Below are positions 44,530 through 52,703 of a stretch of 64,000 bases of DNA, one piece after another; the stretch's first letter is position 1; each line of letters begins with the position of its first letter. This stretch comes from Algibacter sp. L1A34 (lineage in GTDB: Bacteria; Bacteroidota; Bacteroidia; Flavobacteriales; Flavobacteriaceae), in assembly GCF_009796805.1 (NCBI RefSeq), contig NZ_CP047029.1, forward strand, positions 3,734,001-3,798,000. Direction: 5' to 3'. The notes beneath the pieces were generated by a model that had not been told where the DNA came from, ran no database searches, and worked only from the letters and a program-made list of their open reading frames with translations. Made by a program: the position numbers and the translations under genes.

Positions 44530-46221
44530 CTATCTATTTAAAACATTTACAAGCCATAAAGGTTCTTTATTAAACTTAATCCAATCTTGTTGTAAAGCAC
44601 CATAAAGCTTATCTATTTCTGTAAAATCGGTTACATTACTATCAGGATCGGCTTTTAATTCTAAAATATATTCCATAAGTTCATAACAAACTGTAAACTG
44701 TCCGCAGGCAATTAAAGTTTGCATTCTATTTTTTACAATATCTTTTTTATCCCACCATAAAGTTGTTGGAGTTTCGGAAGCTGTTAAGCAAACACTTTCT
44801 AAATTTTTGCTAGGCAATTTTATTGCTTTATTATAACCAGGACTGTTGTTATATGGTGATTTCTTACCATTCAATTTATAAACAGTTGCTGTAATGCGTT
44901 TGTTTTTTAACTGACTTTTAGAATAAAACAAATCGTAATTTACACGACGCATTTGCTTTAGAAACACATCGTTTATCATGGTCATAGCCGATGTTATACG
45001 GTTAGAAAGCATTACTTGTATTAAGCTAATATCCAATTTTTCAAAAGTTAAAATATCATCAAGTAAAGCTTCGGGTATATTCTTATTAAATACATGTTTC
45101 AATCTAGAAAGCACCGCTATTTTAACGGATGATGCTACAAGGCCAAATACCGTTAAAAGTAACCCCATACCAAAAAGAGTACTTCCTAAAATATACCAAC
45201 CCACATAATCTGTTGGCCCAAAAACCTTCATATTGTTCAAAAGTAAAATTAGCAAACCAACCAATAGAATAATCCAATAAATGGGTTTAATTGAAAAATA
45301 TTGCAATACCTTATTTATTACTCGTTTGGCGGTAGATTTCTTTTCAATTTTAGTGGCATCTTGTTGCCAAGGTTTCATTTTATAACTACCAACATCGTTA
45401 ACAATTATTAAATCTAAATTACCTTTCATTCTATCGCTAATAAGCATCATACTACCAATACCTTGATTATCTGCAATACCACCATCCATGATACCTACGC
45501 CGTCTATAAACGTATCTAACCCTTTTAAATTTTTATATGAAGCATCGTTGTGGTCTTTAAAATAATCGTCTGGAAAAATCAAGGGTTCAAAACCAACAGG
45601 AAAACAAGATGATGATGCAATTACATCTCCTAATTCTACTGCATCGCGTAAAGCATTAATTTCTTTTTGATGGTTTTTATAAAGTGGATTATTTCCAAAA
45701 TAACCTCGATTTTGAAAGCGATAAGTTAACCCGAAAGAAAAATCTGTAGCATTGAAACATACTTGCTCAAGTTGTTTTATTTTATCTTTTTTAAACTTTC
45801 CGAAGGTACCTTCAAATATGGGCATTTCGGAATATGTTAAAGCAAAAGCGTTAATTAGAGATCTATTTTTATATGGATTGGCTTTCCAAACAGTATCATT
45901 TTCTAATTTGGCAATAGCACTTTCTAGAAGCACATCGTTTTCTGGTGTAAACGTATTGTAGAAATTTTTAAAAAAGGTTTTAAAATTATAATCTGGCATT
46001 TGAACCGCTTTAGCATAGCCAACACCTGTTAAGGTACCTCCACTTACTGTACTCAATGCCTTTACGGCTTTTAATAGCGATTTATTGTTATAAGAAGCTT
46101 GATCGAGATAAGATAATACGCCTAAAGCAAAAAAAGTAGCACGATAACCACCACCACTAAAACAAAGTCCAATACTTTCAAAAGGTATAAATTCTGAATT
46201 TTTATCTAATTCTTTTGCCAT
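44530..46221 (-). CDS. Patatin-like phospholipase with internal membrane segments
   Basis: A 563-residue protein without signal peptide. The N-terminal half is a patatin/cPLA2-like domain: oxyanion loop CFSGGGYRATFFALG (about 22-36), nucleophile region STVSGGTLTG (Ser near 59, first Gly of GxSxG replaced), and catalytic Asp in GIMDGGIADNQG near 246. Two adjacent membrane helices follow (about 313-330 and 340-368), then a C-terminal soluble domain. This makes it a membrane-bound acyl hydrolase. It ends the minus-strand group that contains the M6 protease, 93 bp after the 90-aa gene. Confidence 0.85.
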   Translation of the reverse strand: MAKELDKNSEFIPFESIGLCFSGGGYRATFFALGVLSYLDQASYNNKSLLKAVKALSTVSGGTLTGVGYAKAVQMPDYNFKTFFKNFYNTFTPENDVLLESAIAKLENDTVWKANPYKNRSLINAFALTYSEMPIFEGTFGKFKKDKIKQLEQVCFNATDFSFGLTYRFQNRGYFGNNPLYKNHQKEINALRDAVELGDVIASSSCFPVGFEPLIFPDDYFKDHNDASYKNLKGLDTFIDGVGIMDGGIADNQGIGSMMLISDRMKGNLDLIIVNDVGSYKMKPWQQDATKIEKKSTAKRVINKVLQYFSIKPIYWIILLVGLLILLLNNMKVFGPTDYVGWYILGSTLFGMGLLLTVFGLVASSVKIAVLSRLKHVFNKNIPEALLDDILTFEKLDISLIQVMLSNRITSAMTMINDVFLKQMRRVNYDLFYSKSQLKNKRITATVYKLNGKKSPYNNSPGYNKAIKLPSKNLESVCLTASETPTTLWWDKKDIVKNRMQTLIACGQFTVCYELMEYILELKADPDSNVTDFTEIDKLYGALQQDWIKFNKEPLWLVNVLNR

Positions 46222-46313
46222 GGTATGTTTTGTGTCTTTATGGTTTAAAGATAGTTATAGATTTAAACCTATTTGTAAGTAAAATTACTTGATTATTTTT
46301 TATTTCTGCATAA

Positions 46314-46586
46314 TTAAAATTGCTTAGAAACATTATGAAGTAAAAATACTTGTTTCAATGGGCCACCTAATACTTCTATTTCTGCAGAAATCACATCTTC
46401 AACTTTAAAACCTATTGTATTATTTGCGTCTATAATTTTTGCGATTAGAAGCTTTCCAACAGATAAAAAACCTGGATAACTACCAGCTTTAGGTAATTCT
46501 AAAATTACGATCTTTACTTCATCATTTTCATTTAAAACATCAACAACAGCAGCTTTAATAATCGTGTTATTTGGTGTAAATTCCAT
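46314..46586 (-). CDS. Small unknown protein in the protease group
   Basis: A 90-residue acidic soluble protein (MEFTPNNTIIKAAVVDVLNE). Alternating strand-like segments and a Gly-Pro turn suggest a small beta-domain. No signal peptide, no family recognised. It lies between the terminator after the Pro-Ser repeat gene and the patatin gene. Confidence 0.6.
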   Translation of the reverse strand: MEFTPNNTIIKAAVVDVLNENDEVKIVILELPKAGSYPGFLSVGKLLIAKIIDANNTIGFKVEDVISAEIEVLGGPLKQVFLLHNVSKQF

Positions 46587-46607
46587 AGTTTTATATTTAA
46601 ATAATTA

Positions 46608-46644
46608 AAGCCTAGATTAATTTTATTAAAACTAATCTAGGCTT
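46608..46644 (-). terminator. Hairpin after the Pro-Ser repeat gene
   Basis: Perfect 12-bp arms AAGCCTAGATTA (46608-46619) and TAATCTAGGCTT (46633-46644). On the minus strand it is followed by an AT-rich tract, not a pure T-run, so it may terminate only in part and set the ratio between upstream and downstream genes. Confidence 0.65.
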
Positions 46645-46653
46645 ATAAAGATA

Positions 46654-47043
46654 TTACTTTTTTGTAGATGATTTTGTTGATCGTGTTGTTTTCTTAGTCG
46701 ATTTAATAGCATCAACCTCATCTAAACTCATCGGTTCTGGAAGTCCTTCTCCGCCAGTATCAATACTAAGCGAAGCTTCCATATCATTAGGGCTTGGAGC
46801 AAATACATCTGCGACAGAGTCTGCACTTTCAAAGTATTCGGGACTTGGCGCTACCATATCTCCTAGACTTCCTGAAGGACTTTCATGATCCATTAAGCTA
46901 GGTGTTGGAACTTGCCCTTCAAAACCATCCAATGTACTTGTTTCTATAATATTTGGTATTGGTATTTGGCCTTCTAAACTCCCGCTAGTAGCAGAACCTA
47001 AATTCACTTTACCTTCACCCATATTAAAATTTATTGTCATCAT
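46654..47043 (-). CDS. Low-complexity Pro-Ser repeat protein
   Basis: A 129-residue protein with about four imperfect repeats of 15-17 residues (LEGQIPIPNIIETS, FEGQVPTPSLMDHES, LGDMVAPSPEYFES, VADVFAPSPNDMEAS), each with a P-x-P core followed by acidic residues and Ser. The C-terminus is a Lys/Ser/Thr tail (KSTKKTTRSTKSSTKK). No signal peptide. It is likely disordered: a linker, scaffold or substrate protein. No family recognised. It is encoded 33 bp after the stand-alone protease-tail-domain gene. Confidence 0.65.
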   Translation of the reverse strand: MMTINFNMGEGKVNLGSATSGSLEGQIPIPNIIETSTLDGFEGQVPTPSLMDHESPSGSLGDMVAPSPEYFESADSVADVFAPSPNDMEASLSIDTGGEGLPEPMSLDEVDAIKSTKKTTRSTKSSTKK

Positions 47044-47076
47044 AATTTCTATGTTTTTAAATATTAATACTTCGAT

Positions 47077-47295
47077 TTACAGGTATAATGTACTTATGAG
47101 GTTTGATGCATCTGTACTACCAGTAACCGTTTTATTATTTCCTCTGGCTACGTTTAAAATTATAAAAATATTAGTAACACCATCGGTAGATAATTGACCT
47201 ATTTTACGCCATCCTAAAGTTTCAATATTTGCCCATGCATTTTTACTATGTGGTGATGCATAAGTTCTCAATACTTTTTTATTTGAAAAATTCAT
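47077..47295 (-). CDS. Stand-alone copy of the M6 protease C-terminal domain
   Basis: A 72-residue protein that aligns over its whole length with residues about 450-521 of the neighbouring M6 protease: both contain RTYASPHSKNAWA, then GWRK, DGVTN, a hydrophobic ILNVAR or LLNIAR stretch, and a TVT-S-D ending. Identity is roughly 60 percent by eye. No signal peptide. It starts 73 bp after the protease stop codon. The domain itself is unknown to me; the size suggests a small beta-alpha module for binding or multimerisation. Confidence 0.75.
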   Translation of the reverse strand: MNFSNKKVLRTYASPHSKNAWANIETLGWRKIGQLSTDGVTNIFIILNVARGNNKTVTGSTDASNLISTLYL

Positions 47296-47368
47296 AATTT
47301 AAAATTTTATAGATTAATAATTCTTTTTATTGTGTAGTTCGCTGTTAATTATATTCGAATTCCCGAAT

Positions 47369-48934
47369 TTAGTTTAAGTATGCAATATGGATATGAGAGC
47401 TATCAATACTAGCTGTTACCGTTGTGTTTTTTGCTCTTGCTATATTTAACAGAAGAAAAACGTTGGTTACACCATCGGCTGTAAGAATATTTACTTTTCG
47501 CCACCCAATAGATTCTATATAAGCCCATGCATTTTTACTATGTGGTGATGCATAAGTTCGCGTTATCTTTTTAGTTACCCATGTTGTACCTCCAGATCCT
47601 GCAGTAACATTAGCTGTAATGTTGTTTCCAGATCGTGTAATATCTATAACTTTTACTTTAGAATCTGTATTAGCATAAGTTTTACTATTTGGGCTCGATG
47701 TGTTTGTAAACGCTTTGTTTGTTGCTAAAGGAAACACATCAGACGCATCACCACTATTGGCATTTGTGTTTAAATGTCGGCTACCATCAGCTTGTTCAAT
47801 ATCTACTAGATAATTGTTCTCATCGGTATTGTTTCCTTTGGTATCATCGATGTGCTCTATAATCATACCTTCACCAGGAAGATGTGCATCAAAACCATTT
47901 TTTTGACGATTAGATAACAAAAAGTATTCCTGACTATTAGCACTGCCAATAGGTAGTTTAATAATATCCTTATTGTTATGATATGGTTTAAGCGTAATAT
48001 TTTTTGTATCATTAAAAACTACTGTAGGTGCTACCCAACCACATTTAACTTTACACCAAGCCGTTGGATGTGCAGGGGTATGACCGCCGTTATTCCAACT
48101 TCCTCCAGCCATTAAATCCCAACGACCTGTACCTCTAGATGAGTAATCGGTATCGTATAAATCTGGTAAACCACATAGTAAATGTCCAAGCTCGTGAGCC
48201 ATTACACCTACTCTACCATCTTCTGGCGCCATGAAATATCGGTTAATTTTTACGCCATCTACATTTTTTGGAGTAATACCCCATTTATGTGACCAAAAAT
48301 CTGACTTGTTACCAGACGATTCTCCACCTGTACCAGCACAAATCACAATTAAAGCTTCAACAAACCCATCTCCGCTGTTGTCATAATTACTAAAATTAAC
48401 GTGTGGATTTGCTAAATCAATAACATCCTCAACACATTTTTGTGCGTTTTTGGGATACGATCCAAAACCAAAGTCATTATTAGTGTAATAGGCTTTTGTT
48501 CTTGGTGCTCTAAACCATCCAGATGTTGCTCCGTTTTGGCCTTTTACTTCACCTATAACATTTAAATTTCCGTATGAAGCTTCTTTATAAAAATCACGCA
48601 TACTTCCAGTAGCATAGGTGTTTTGAGAAAAAAGCATATTATTAAAATGTGCTTGATTTTCCACAGCTTTTTTATCTGAAAAATCGACAAGTAATACAAT
48701 AGCACGTTTAGTACCTGTTACTGGTGCTTGGTTTAAAGACTCAGAGTGGTCGTGTGCTCTTGTACGTTTAGAGCGGGTCGTTATTAAGGTAAACGTACTC
48801 ATGTCTAAAATATCGATATCATCAATATCTTCGAATCCAGTTTCCTTAAGGATTTTCTTTTTTGTGCTTCTTATTTTATCCTCCAATTCTGGTGATGGCG
48901 GACAAATACATAAGCATTCTTGATGTTTATTCAT
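47369..48934 (-). CDS. M6-family metalloprotease without signal peptide
   Basis: A 521-residue zinc protease of the immune-inhibitor-A family (M6). The metal site reads HELGH (247-251) followed by LLCGLPD, with a Met-turn LMAGGSW near 274-280. The N-terminus opens MNKHQECLCICPPSPE, with three Cys in five residues, and has no hydrophobic leader, which is unusual since M6 enzymes are normally secreted. A C-terminal domain of about 70 residues (RTYASPHSKNAWA onward) recurs as a separate gene next door. The gene is preceded by a LuxR-type regulator gene and a NarL-like operator dyad. Export by a non-Sec route, packaging, or an intracellular role are all open. Confidence 0.88.
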   Translation of the reverse strand: MNKHQECLCICPPSPELEDKIRSTKKKILKETGFEDIDDIDILDMSTFTLITTRSKRTRAHDHSESLNQAPVTGTKRAIVLLVDFSDKKAVENQAHFNNMLFSQNTYATGSMRDFYKEASYGNLNVIGEVKGQNGATSGWFRAPRTKAYYTNNDFGFGSYPKNAQKCVEDVIDLANPHVNFSNYDNSGDGFVEALIVICAGTGGESSGNKSDFWSHKWGITPKNVDGVKINRYFMAPEDGRVGVMAHELGHLLCGLPDLYDTDYSSRGTGRWDLMAGGSWNNGGHTPAHPTAWCKVKCGWVAPTVVFNDTKNITLKPYHNNKDIIKLPIGSANSQEYFLLSNRQKNGFDAHLPGEGMIIEHIDDTKGNNTDENNYLVDIEQADGSRHLNTNANSGDASDVFPLATNKAFTNTSSPNSKTYANTDSKVKVIDITRSGNNITANVTAGSGGTTWVTKKITRTYASPHSKNAWAYIESIGWRKVNILTADGVTNVFLLLNIARAKNTTVTASIDSSHIHIAYLN

Positions 48935-49029
48935 CTATTCAAAATTTATAAATTAAGTTACTCTTTAATGGATTTTCACTTTCCTCCAATTATGCTTTTT
49001 CAAAGTTAGTTCTGCAATACTTTTTACAC

Positions 49030-49049
49030 AATACCCAAGGTTAGGTATT
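49030..49049. promoter_or_regulatory. NarL-like 7-2-7 operator before the M6 protease gene
   Basis: Heptamers TACCCAA (49032-49038) and TTAGGTA (49041-49047) are inverted around GG. The second reads TACCTAA on the other strand. Each fits six of seven positions of the NarL heptamer TACYYMT in the typical 7-2-7 layout used by LuxR/FixJ-type helix-turn-helix dimers. It lies about 96-115 bp upstream of the protease start. Confidence 0.45.
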
Positions 49050-49075
49050 TTAATATAAATCGCTTATTTTCAAAT

Positions 49076-49093
49076 ACATATAGTATTATATGT
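49076..49093. promoter_or_regulatory. Second AT-rich dyad
   Basis: ACATATA (49076-49082) and TATATGT (49087-49093) are exact inverted repeats around GTAT, about 140-160 bp upstream of the protease gene. Because it is AT-only apart from two bases, chance is a real possibility. Confidence 0.25.
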
Positions 49094-49223
49094 TCTAGGT
49101 TTTAGACATTATTATATATCCAAAAACAAAATATTCTAAGTATCTATTTTAACAAGCTTATTATTGATTTACCTCAAAATTTATTAAAAAAACAAAAGGA
49201 AATATCTTTTTATAAAATGAAGA

Positions 49224-49688
49224 TTATATGAGGTTGAAAGCATAAACGTAACGCATAATATGTGTAAACGATTTAATGCTTAATTTAAAGTTGATATTTT
49301 TCCGATGTTGCTCAACAGTACTTCTACTAATAAAAAGTTGTTCTGCTATGTTTGGATTGTTGAAGCCTTTACCAAGAAGTTGAATTATTTCTTTTTCCCG
49401 TTTGGTTAGTTTATTAAATTTTTCAGAATTCTTTTTAACGAATTGTAACTCTTCTTTTATTCTGAAAAATTTTCGGCTTAATTGTATTTTCTTATCAGAA
49501 GTTACTGAACGCCTTTCATTCGATAAATTATAAGTAAGGTTTTGTTTTAAACTGGGTTGATGCCAGCCTTCGTTTATAGCAACATGTAAGCTTTGATCAT
49601 TTATTAATAATTGTAATAAATGATTTATAGTATCTTCATTGTTACCATCTAATATGGTTCTTACTTGATAATTAGATATTGTTGACAT
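49224..49688 (-). CDS. LuxR-type DNA-binding regulator
   Basis: A 154-residue protein with a C-terminal LuxR/FixJ helix-turn-helix (about 90-150): LTKREKEIIQLLGKGFNNPNIA and ISRSTVEQHRKNI. The N-terminal 85 residues are not a receiver or PAS domain that I recognise. It sits directly upstream of the M6 protease group on the same strand, 290 bp from the protease start, and a 7-2-7 dyad suitable for this class of protein lies in that gap, so it is the probable local regulator. Confidence 0.88.
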   Translation of the reverse strand: MSTISNYQVRTILDGNNEDTINHLLQLLINDQSLHVAINEGWHQPSLKQNLTYNLSNERRSVTSDKKIQLSRKFFRIKEELQFVKKNSEKFNKLTKREKEIIQLLGKGFNNPNIAEQLFISRSTVEQHRKNINFKLSIKSFTHIMRYVYAFNLI

Positions 49689-50043
49689 ACTGAATATATT
49701 AAATTAATAATCAGCTTTTAATGTCGTTCTTGAAGGAAAATAAACAGTTTTTAAATAATTTCAGAGTTACGATTGTAACCTAAATAATTCTATATTTCAT
49801 GAATTGACTACACTAATAACTTGTTCAAAATTAACACATTAAACATATTTAATCATCAGGATAATACTGTTTTTATAAAAGGTGTTTTTCCTGTTTTTTT
49901 ATAAAACTAAAAACTCTTTATTTTTTTATAGTAAACGGTTAAAAAGTAAAAACCTCTCATAAAAATTGAATACTATCAATAGTTATGAAAGGTTTACTAT
50001 TCTAAATTGTAAAGACAAAATAGATTATTTTATTACGCTCTAT
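49689..50043. other. Intergenic region with terminator and small dyad
   Basis: Holds the terminator at 49951-49994 of the EF-hand gene and, about 78-91 bp upstream of the LuxR-type gene, the dyad GTTAC-GATT-GTAAC at 49766-49779, which could be its own operator. No coding signal seen. Confidence 0.5.
49951..49994 (-). terminator. Terminator of the EF-hand lipoprotein gene
   Basis: Minus-strand arms AACCTTTCATAA and TTATGAGAGGTT (one mismatch) are followed by TTTACTTTTT. It lies 50 bp beyond the stop codon. Confidence 0.75.
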
Positions 50044-50343
50044 TTATTTTAAAAGTGCTAATAATCCAGTTAATTCCGTTAAGTTTAAACTAGAATTGTT
50101 ATCTGTATCTAATGTATTAAAGTTCTCTGATACAGAACCTATTGCTTCTGTAGAGCTAATGGCTTCATCTTTATTAGCATCTAGTAAAGTAAACAAGCTA
50201 GATACTTGTTGTACTGTAGAGTTTGAACTTAAAGAACTTAATAAAGTTGCAGCACTAGTAATGCTTGATGTATTCATGTTTTTTACGCTGTTACAACTAG
50301 TTAAACTAACAACAATGGCTAGAGATAGTATTACTTTTTTCAT
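50044..50343 (-). CDS. Small lipoprotein with two EF-hand loops
   Basis: About 99 residues from the ATG ending at 50343 (MKKVILSLAIVV), which gives a lipobox VSLTSC; an upstream in-frame start at 50385 would spoil the leader. The mature part is Ser-rich, then carries two EF-hand-like calcium loops: DANKDEAISSTE and DTDNNSSLNLTE. Both keep Asp or Asn at positions 1, 3 and 5 and Glu at 12. A calcium-binding outer-membrane or periplasmic lipoprotein is likely; partner unknown. Monocistronic. Confidence 0.82.
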   Translation of the reverse strand: MKKVILSLAIVVSLTSCNSVKNMNTSSITSAATLLSSLSSNSTVQQVSSLFTLLDANKDEAISSTEAIGSVSENFNTLDTDNNSSLNLTELTGLLALLK

Positions 50344-50490
50344 AATGTGTTTAATTTTATTTTGAACAAATGTAGTACTACACACTGTTTTTGAGAAAAG
50401 GAATATACCAACACTGTAATTTCACCTTTTAAACAAGTAGATTTTTAGATGAAACCCTTTTAACTAAAATTTTATTAAAGTTCTTATCAA

Positions 50491-50709
50491 TTATCTAAAA
50501 ACACTAACGGTTCCTTCACAAGTCCATTGCGTATCGTTTTCATCATCATCATAAGCTATAAATGTATTTGTTCCCGTAAAATCGCCATCTGTTTCAGAAT
50601 AAACGTAATTACCAGTAAACTTACGTTTACTACCAGAAGGCAATGTGTATATAGTTTTAATAATTAATGCATCGCCATTCAACTTATGATTTAAAAAAAT
50701 GAGACGCAA
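50491..50709 (-). pseudogene. Headless fragment of a small beta-rich protein
   Basis: The frame codes for about 72 residues from a TTG codon, with a beta-rich pattern (SKRKFTGNYVYS, DGDFTGTNTFIAY, DTQWTCEGTVSVF). In-frame sequence further upstream has no ATG and no signal peptide before a stop 13 codons away, and only 38 bp separate it from the divergent gene. It looks like the 3' part of a lost lipoprotein gene, though a real short gene with TTG start is possible. Confidence 0.35.
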
Positions 50710-50747
50710 CCAAACACCTATTTTAACATCTAGTATAAAATAGAATT

Positions 50748-51056
50748 ATGAAAAAAATAATTTACCTCTTTATTTTTTCTCTAACAGTAATATCTTGCGG
50801 TTCGGATGACGATGTAACAAATAATCAATATGAGTTTATATCTGAATATATTACCACGGTAGTCGTTGGTGGAGTTGTAGGCATTACTGAGCGAACCTTT
50901 GAAGTGGGAGAAATTTACAACGGAACCAATCAAAGAAACGACTCGATACGCATAAGAATTGCCGAGCATGGTAAATTAAATGACGATTGCCCTAATAGTT
51001 GGTGTTACCAAGAGCTATTGGATGTTCCTGCTGAATTTCTTAAACTCCATGAATAG
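50748..51056 (+). CDS. Small lipoprotein of unknown function
   Basis: A 102-residue lipoprotein with lipobox TVISCGSDDD; the acidic residues after Cys resemble the lipoprotein export signal of Bacteroidota that directs proteins to the cell surface. The mature part contains two Cys (NDDCPNSWCYQ) that may form a disulfide. No family recognised. Convergent with the DUF6090 gene, 17 bp apart. Confidence 0.7.
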   Translation: MKKIIYLFIFSLTVISCGSDDDVTNNQYEFISEYITTVVVGGVVGITERTFEVGEIYNGTNQRNDSIRIRIAEHGKLNDDCPNSWCYQELLDVPAEFLKLHE

Positions 51057-51072
51057 TTAAGTTTAGTGAGAT

Positions 51073-51819
51073 TTAATCTAGCTCCTCTTTTAACTTGGTG
51101 ATTAATATTTTAGTCTTACCGCGCAATATTTTAGCGTTGTTTAATTGTATCTGTGTTTGCAATAAGCGGTCTATAATACTGTTCTGATATTCTTTGTTTT
51201 GCAGTAAAGCACTATAATCCGATTTGCTCCCAAATTCTTTAATATGATTATACTTCTCGTTTTCTTTAGGGAGCATATCCACCAACGAAATATGTTTTTC
51301 TAAAACAGGTTTTAATCTATTAGCAATTATAGTTTTAATTTTGGCATTTTGTTTTTTAAACCCTTCAATTTTATTTGGGTACATCACAATTAAATCTTTT
51401 AACTCTGCATTATCCAAAAGTTCAAATTTAGTTGTATTAACAAGCGAATTAATAGAACTATCTTGGAGGTTAACTTCTTTATCAAATATATTAATTATAG
51501 TATCTTTTGCACCTTCTGTTATTTCACTTGGAGCTTTACCAACATATTTTAAAGTGTTTTCTAGACAGGTTATAGTATCAGGATATTCATCTAATAAACC
51601 TCTTAATATATGTAAGTTCGTATTTAGCTCTTCATTTAAATTATTGTAGATTTTATGCTCCACAATATTGTTTTTTCGAATATCATTTAAATCATTTATT
51701 TTCCAAGCAATGGATATACCAATTACAATGAGTACTATTTCGCCTAACGCATATATTACATAAGATTTAAACTTACCTAAGGCAATTAGATTTCTTCTTA
51801 ATTTACGAAATATTTTCAT
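51073..51819 (-). CDS. DUF6090 family membrane-anchored protein
   Basis: A 248-residue protein: a basic N-terminal segment (KIFRKLRRNLIALGKFKSY), one membrane helix (about 24-41: YALGEIVLIVIGISIAWKIN) and a long helical periplasmic part. The segment AWKINDLND after the helix is the mark of DUF6090, a family very common in Flavobacteriaceae and of unknown function. It lies 100 bp downstream of the LytTR regulator gene on the same strand and may be outside that operon. Confidence 0.85.
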   Translation of the reverse strand: MKIFRKLRRNLIALGKFKSYVIYALGEIVLIVIGISIAWKINDLNDIRKNNIVEHKIYNNLNEELNTNLHILRGLLDEYPDTITCLENTLKYVGKAPSEITEGAKDTIINIFDKEVNLQDSSINSLVNTTKFELLDNAELKDLIVMYPNKIEGFKKQNAKIKTIIANRLKPVLEKHISLVDMLPKENEKYNHIKEFGSKSDYSALLQNKEYQNSIIDRLLQTQIQLNNAKILRGKTKILITKLKEELD

Positions 51820-51920
51820 TTAATGATTTTATTAAAGAGCTTAAACATAGGATTAATTTAGTATGTAAGAATCCATTACAAAAGTTTTGCATAGTTGTAA
51901 TAAATTGAAATATAATAGTA

Positions 51921-52655
51921 TTATAGGTTTAACGAATTGGAATTAATATAGTCTAAAAAAGTACTCTTGTATTGCTCGGAAACTGTTATGCGCTGCTTAT
52001 TAATTATAATTTGGCTACGCTCTACAACTTCTATATTTTTTAGAGCCACAATAAAAGAGCGATGCACGCGCATAAATTGCGTATCTGGTAATTCTTCCTG
52101 TAAGGACTTTAAACTCATTAATGTTAAAATAGCCTTTGGATTATCTTTTATCCAAATTTTAATGTAATCTTTTAAACCTTCAAAATACAACACATCTGCT
52201 AGCTTAATTCGTAACTGTTTATATTCAGATTTTACAAAAAGAAACTCCTTTTCTTCAGAAACCGTATTTTGTTGTTTTCCTTTTACTAATGAGAACCAAG
52301 TGTTTGCTTTATTTGCTGCTGCTAGAAACTCCGCATAATCAAAAGGTTTTAAAAGATAATCTAAAGCTTCCACTTTAAAACCATCTAGGGCATATTGATC
52401 AAAAGCAGTAGTAAAAATAACTCGTGTTTCTTTTGGTAGCATTTTTGAAAACTCCAAACCAGTTAAATCTGGCATTTGTATATCTAAAAATAATAAATCT
52501 ACGGGGCGCTCTTTTATAAACTCCATAGCTTCAATAGCACTACTACATTTTTGTTTTAGCTCTAAAAAAGGTGTTTTCTTCACATAACTTTCCACTAAAT
52601 TAAGCGCCATAGGCTCATCGTCTACAATAACACAGGTGATTTTTATATTGCTCAT
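51921..52655 (-). CDS. LytTR-family response regulator
   Basis: A 244-residue regulator: receiver domain (about 1-125) with IVDDEP, phosphoacceptor Asp in LLFLDIQMPDLTG near 58, Thr in FTTAF and Lys in YLLKPFDY; LytTR DNA-binding domain (about 145-242) with LYFEGLKDYIKI and MRVHRSFIVAL. It is the last gene of the long minus-strand run. The matching LytS-type kinase lies four genes upstream (55677-56711), so kinase and regulator bracket the YHYH, PEBP-like and unknown lipoprotein genes and probably control the whole run. Confidence 0.93.
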   Translation of the reverse strand: MSNIKITCVIVDDEPMALNLVESYVKKTPFLELKQKCSSAIEAMEFIKERPVDLLFLDIQMPDLTGLEFSKMLPKETRVIFTTAFDQYALDGFKVEALDYLLKPFDYAEFLAAANKANTWFSLVKGKQQNTVSEEKEFLFVKSEYKQLRIKLADVLYFEGLKDYIKIWIKDNPKAILTLMSLKSLQEELPDTQFMRVHRSFIVALKNIEVVERSQIIINKQRITVSEQYKSTFLDYINSNSLNL

Positions 52656-52703
52656 AAGTTTGGTTTATATATTAAAAGTAGTCATAAATTGGAATACTAA
52701 AGT

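Noticed and set aside
44530-49688. Firm call of contractile-injection cargo or toxin module
   Set aside because: No structural genes of an injection system are visible in the window; kept only as one hypothesis in the findings.
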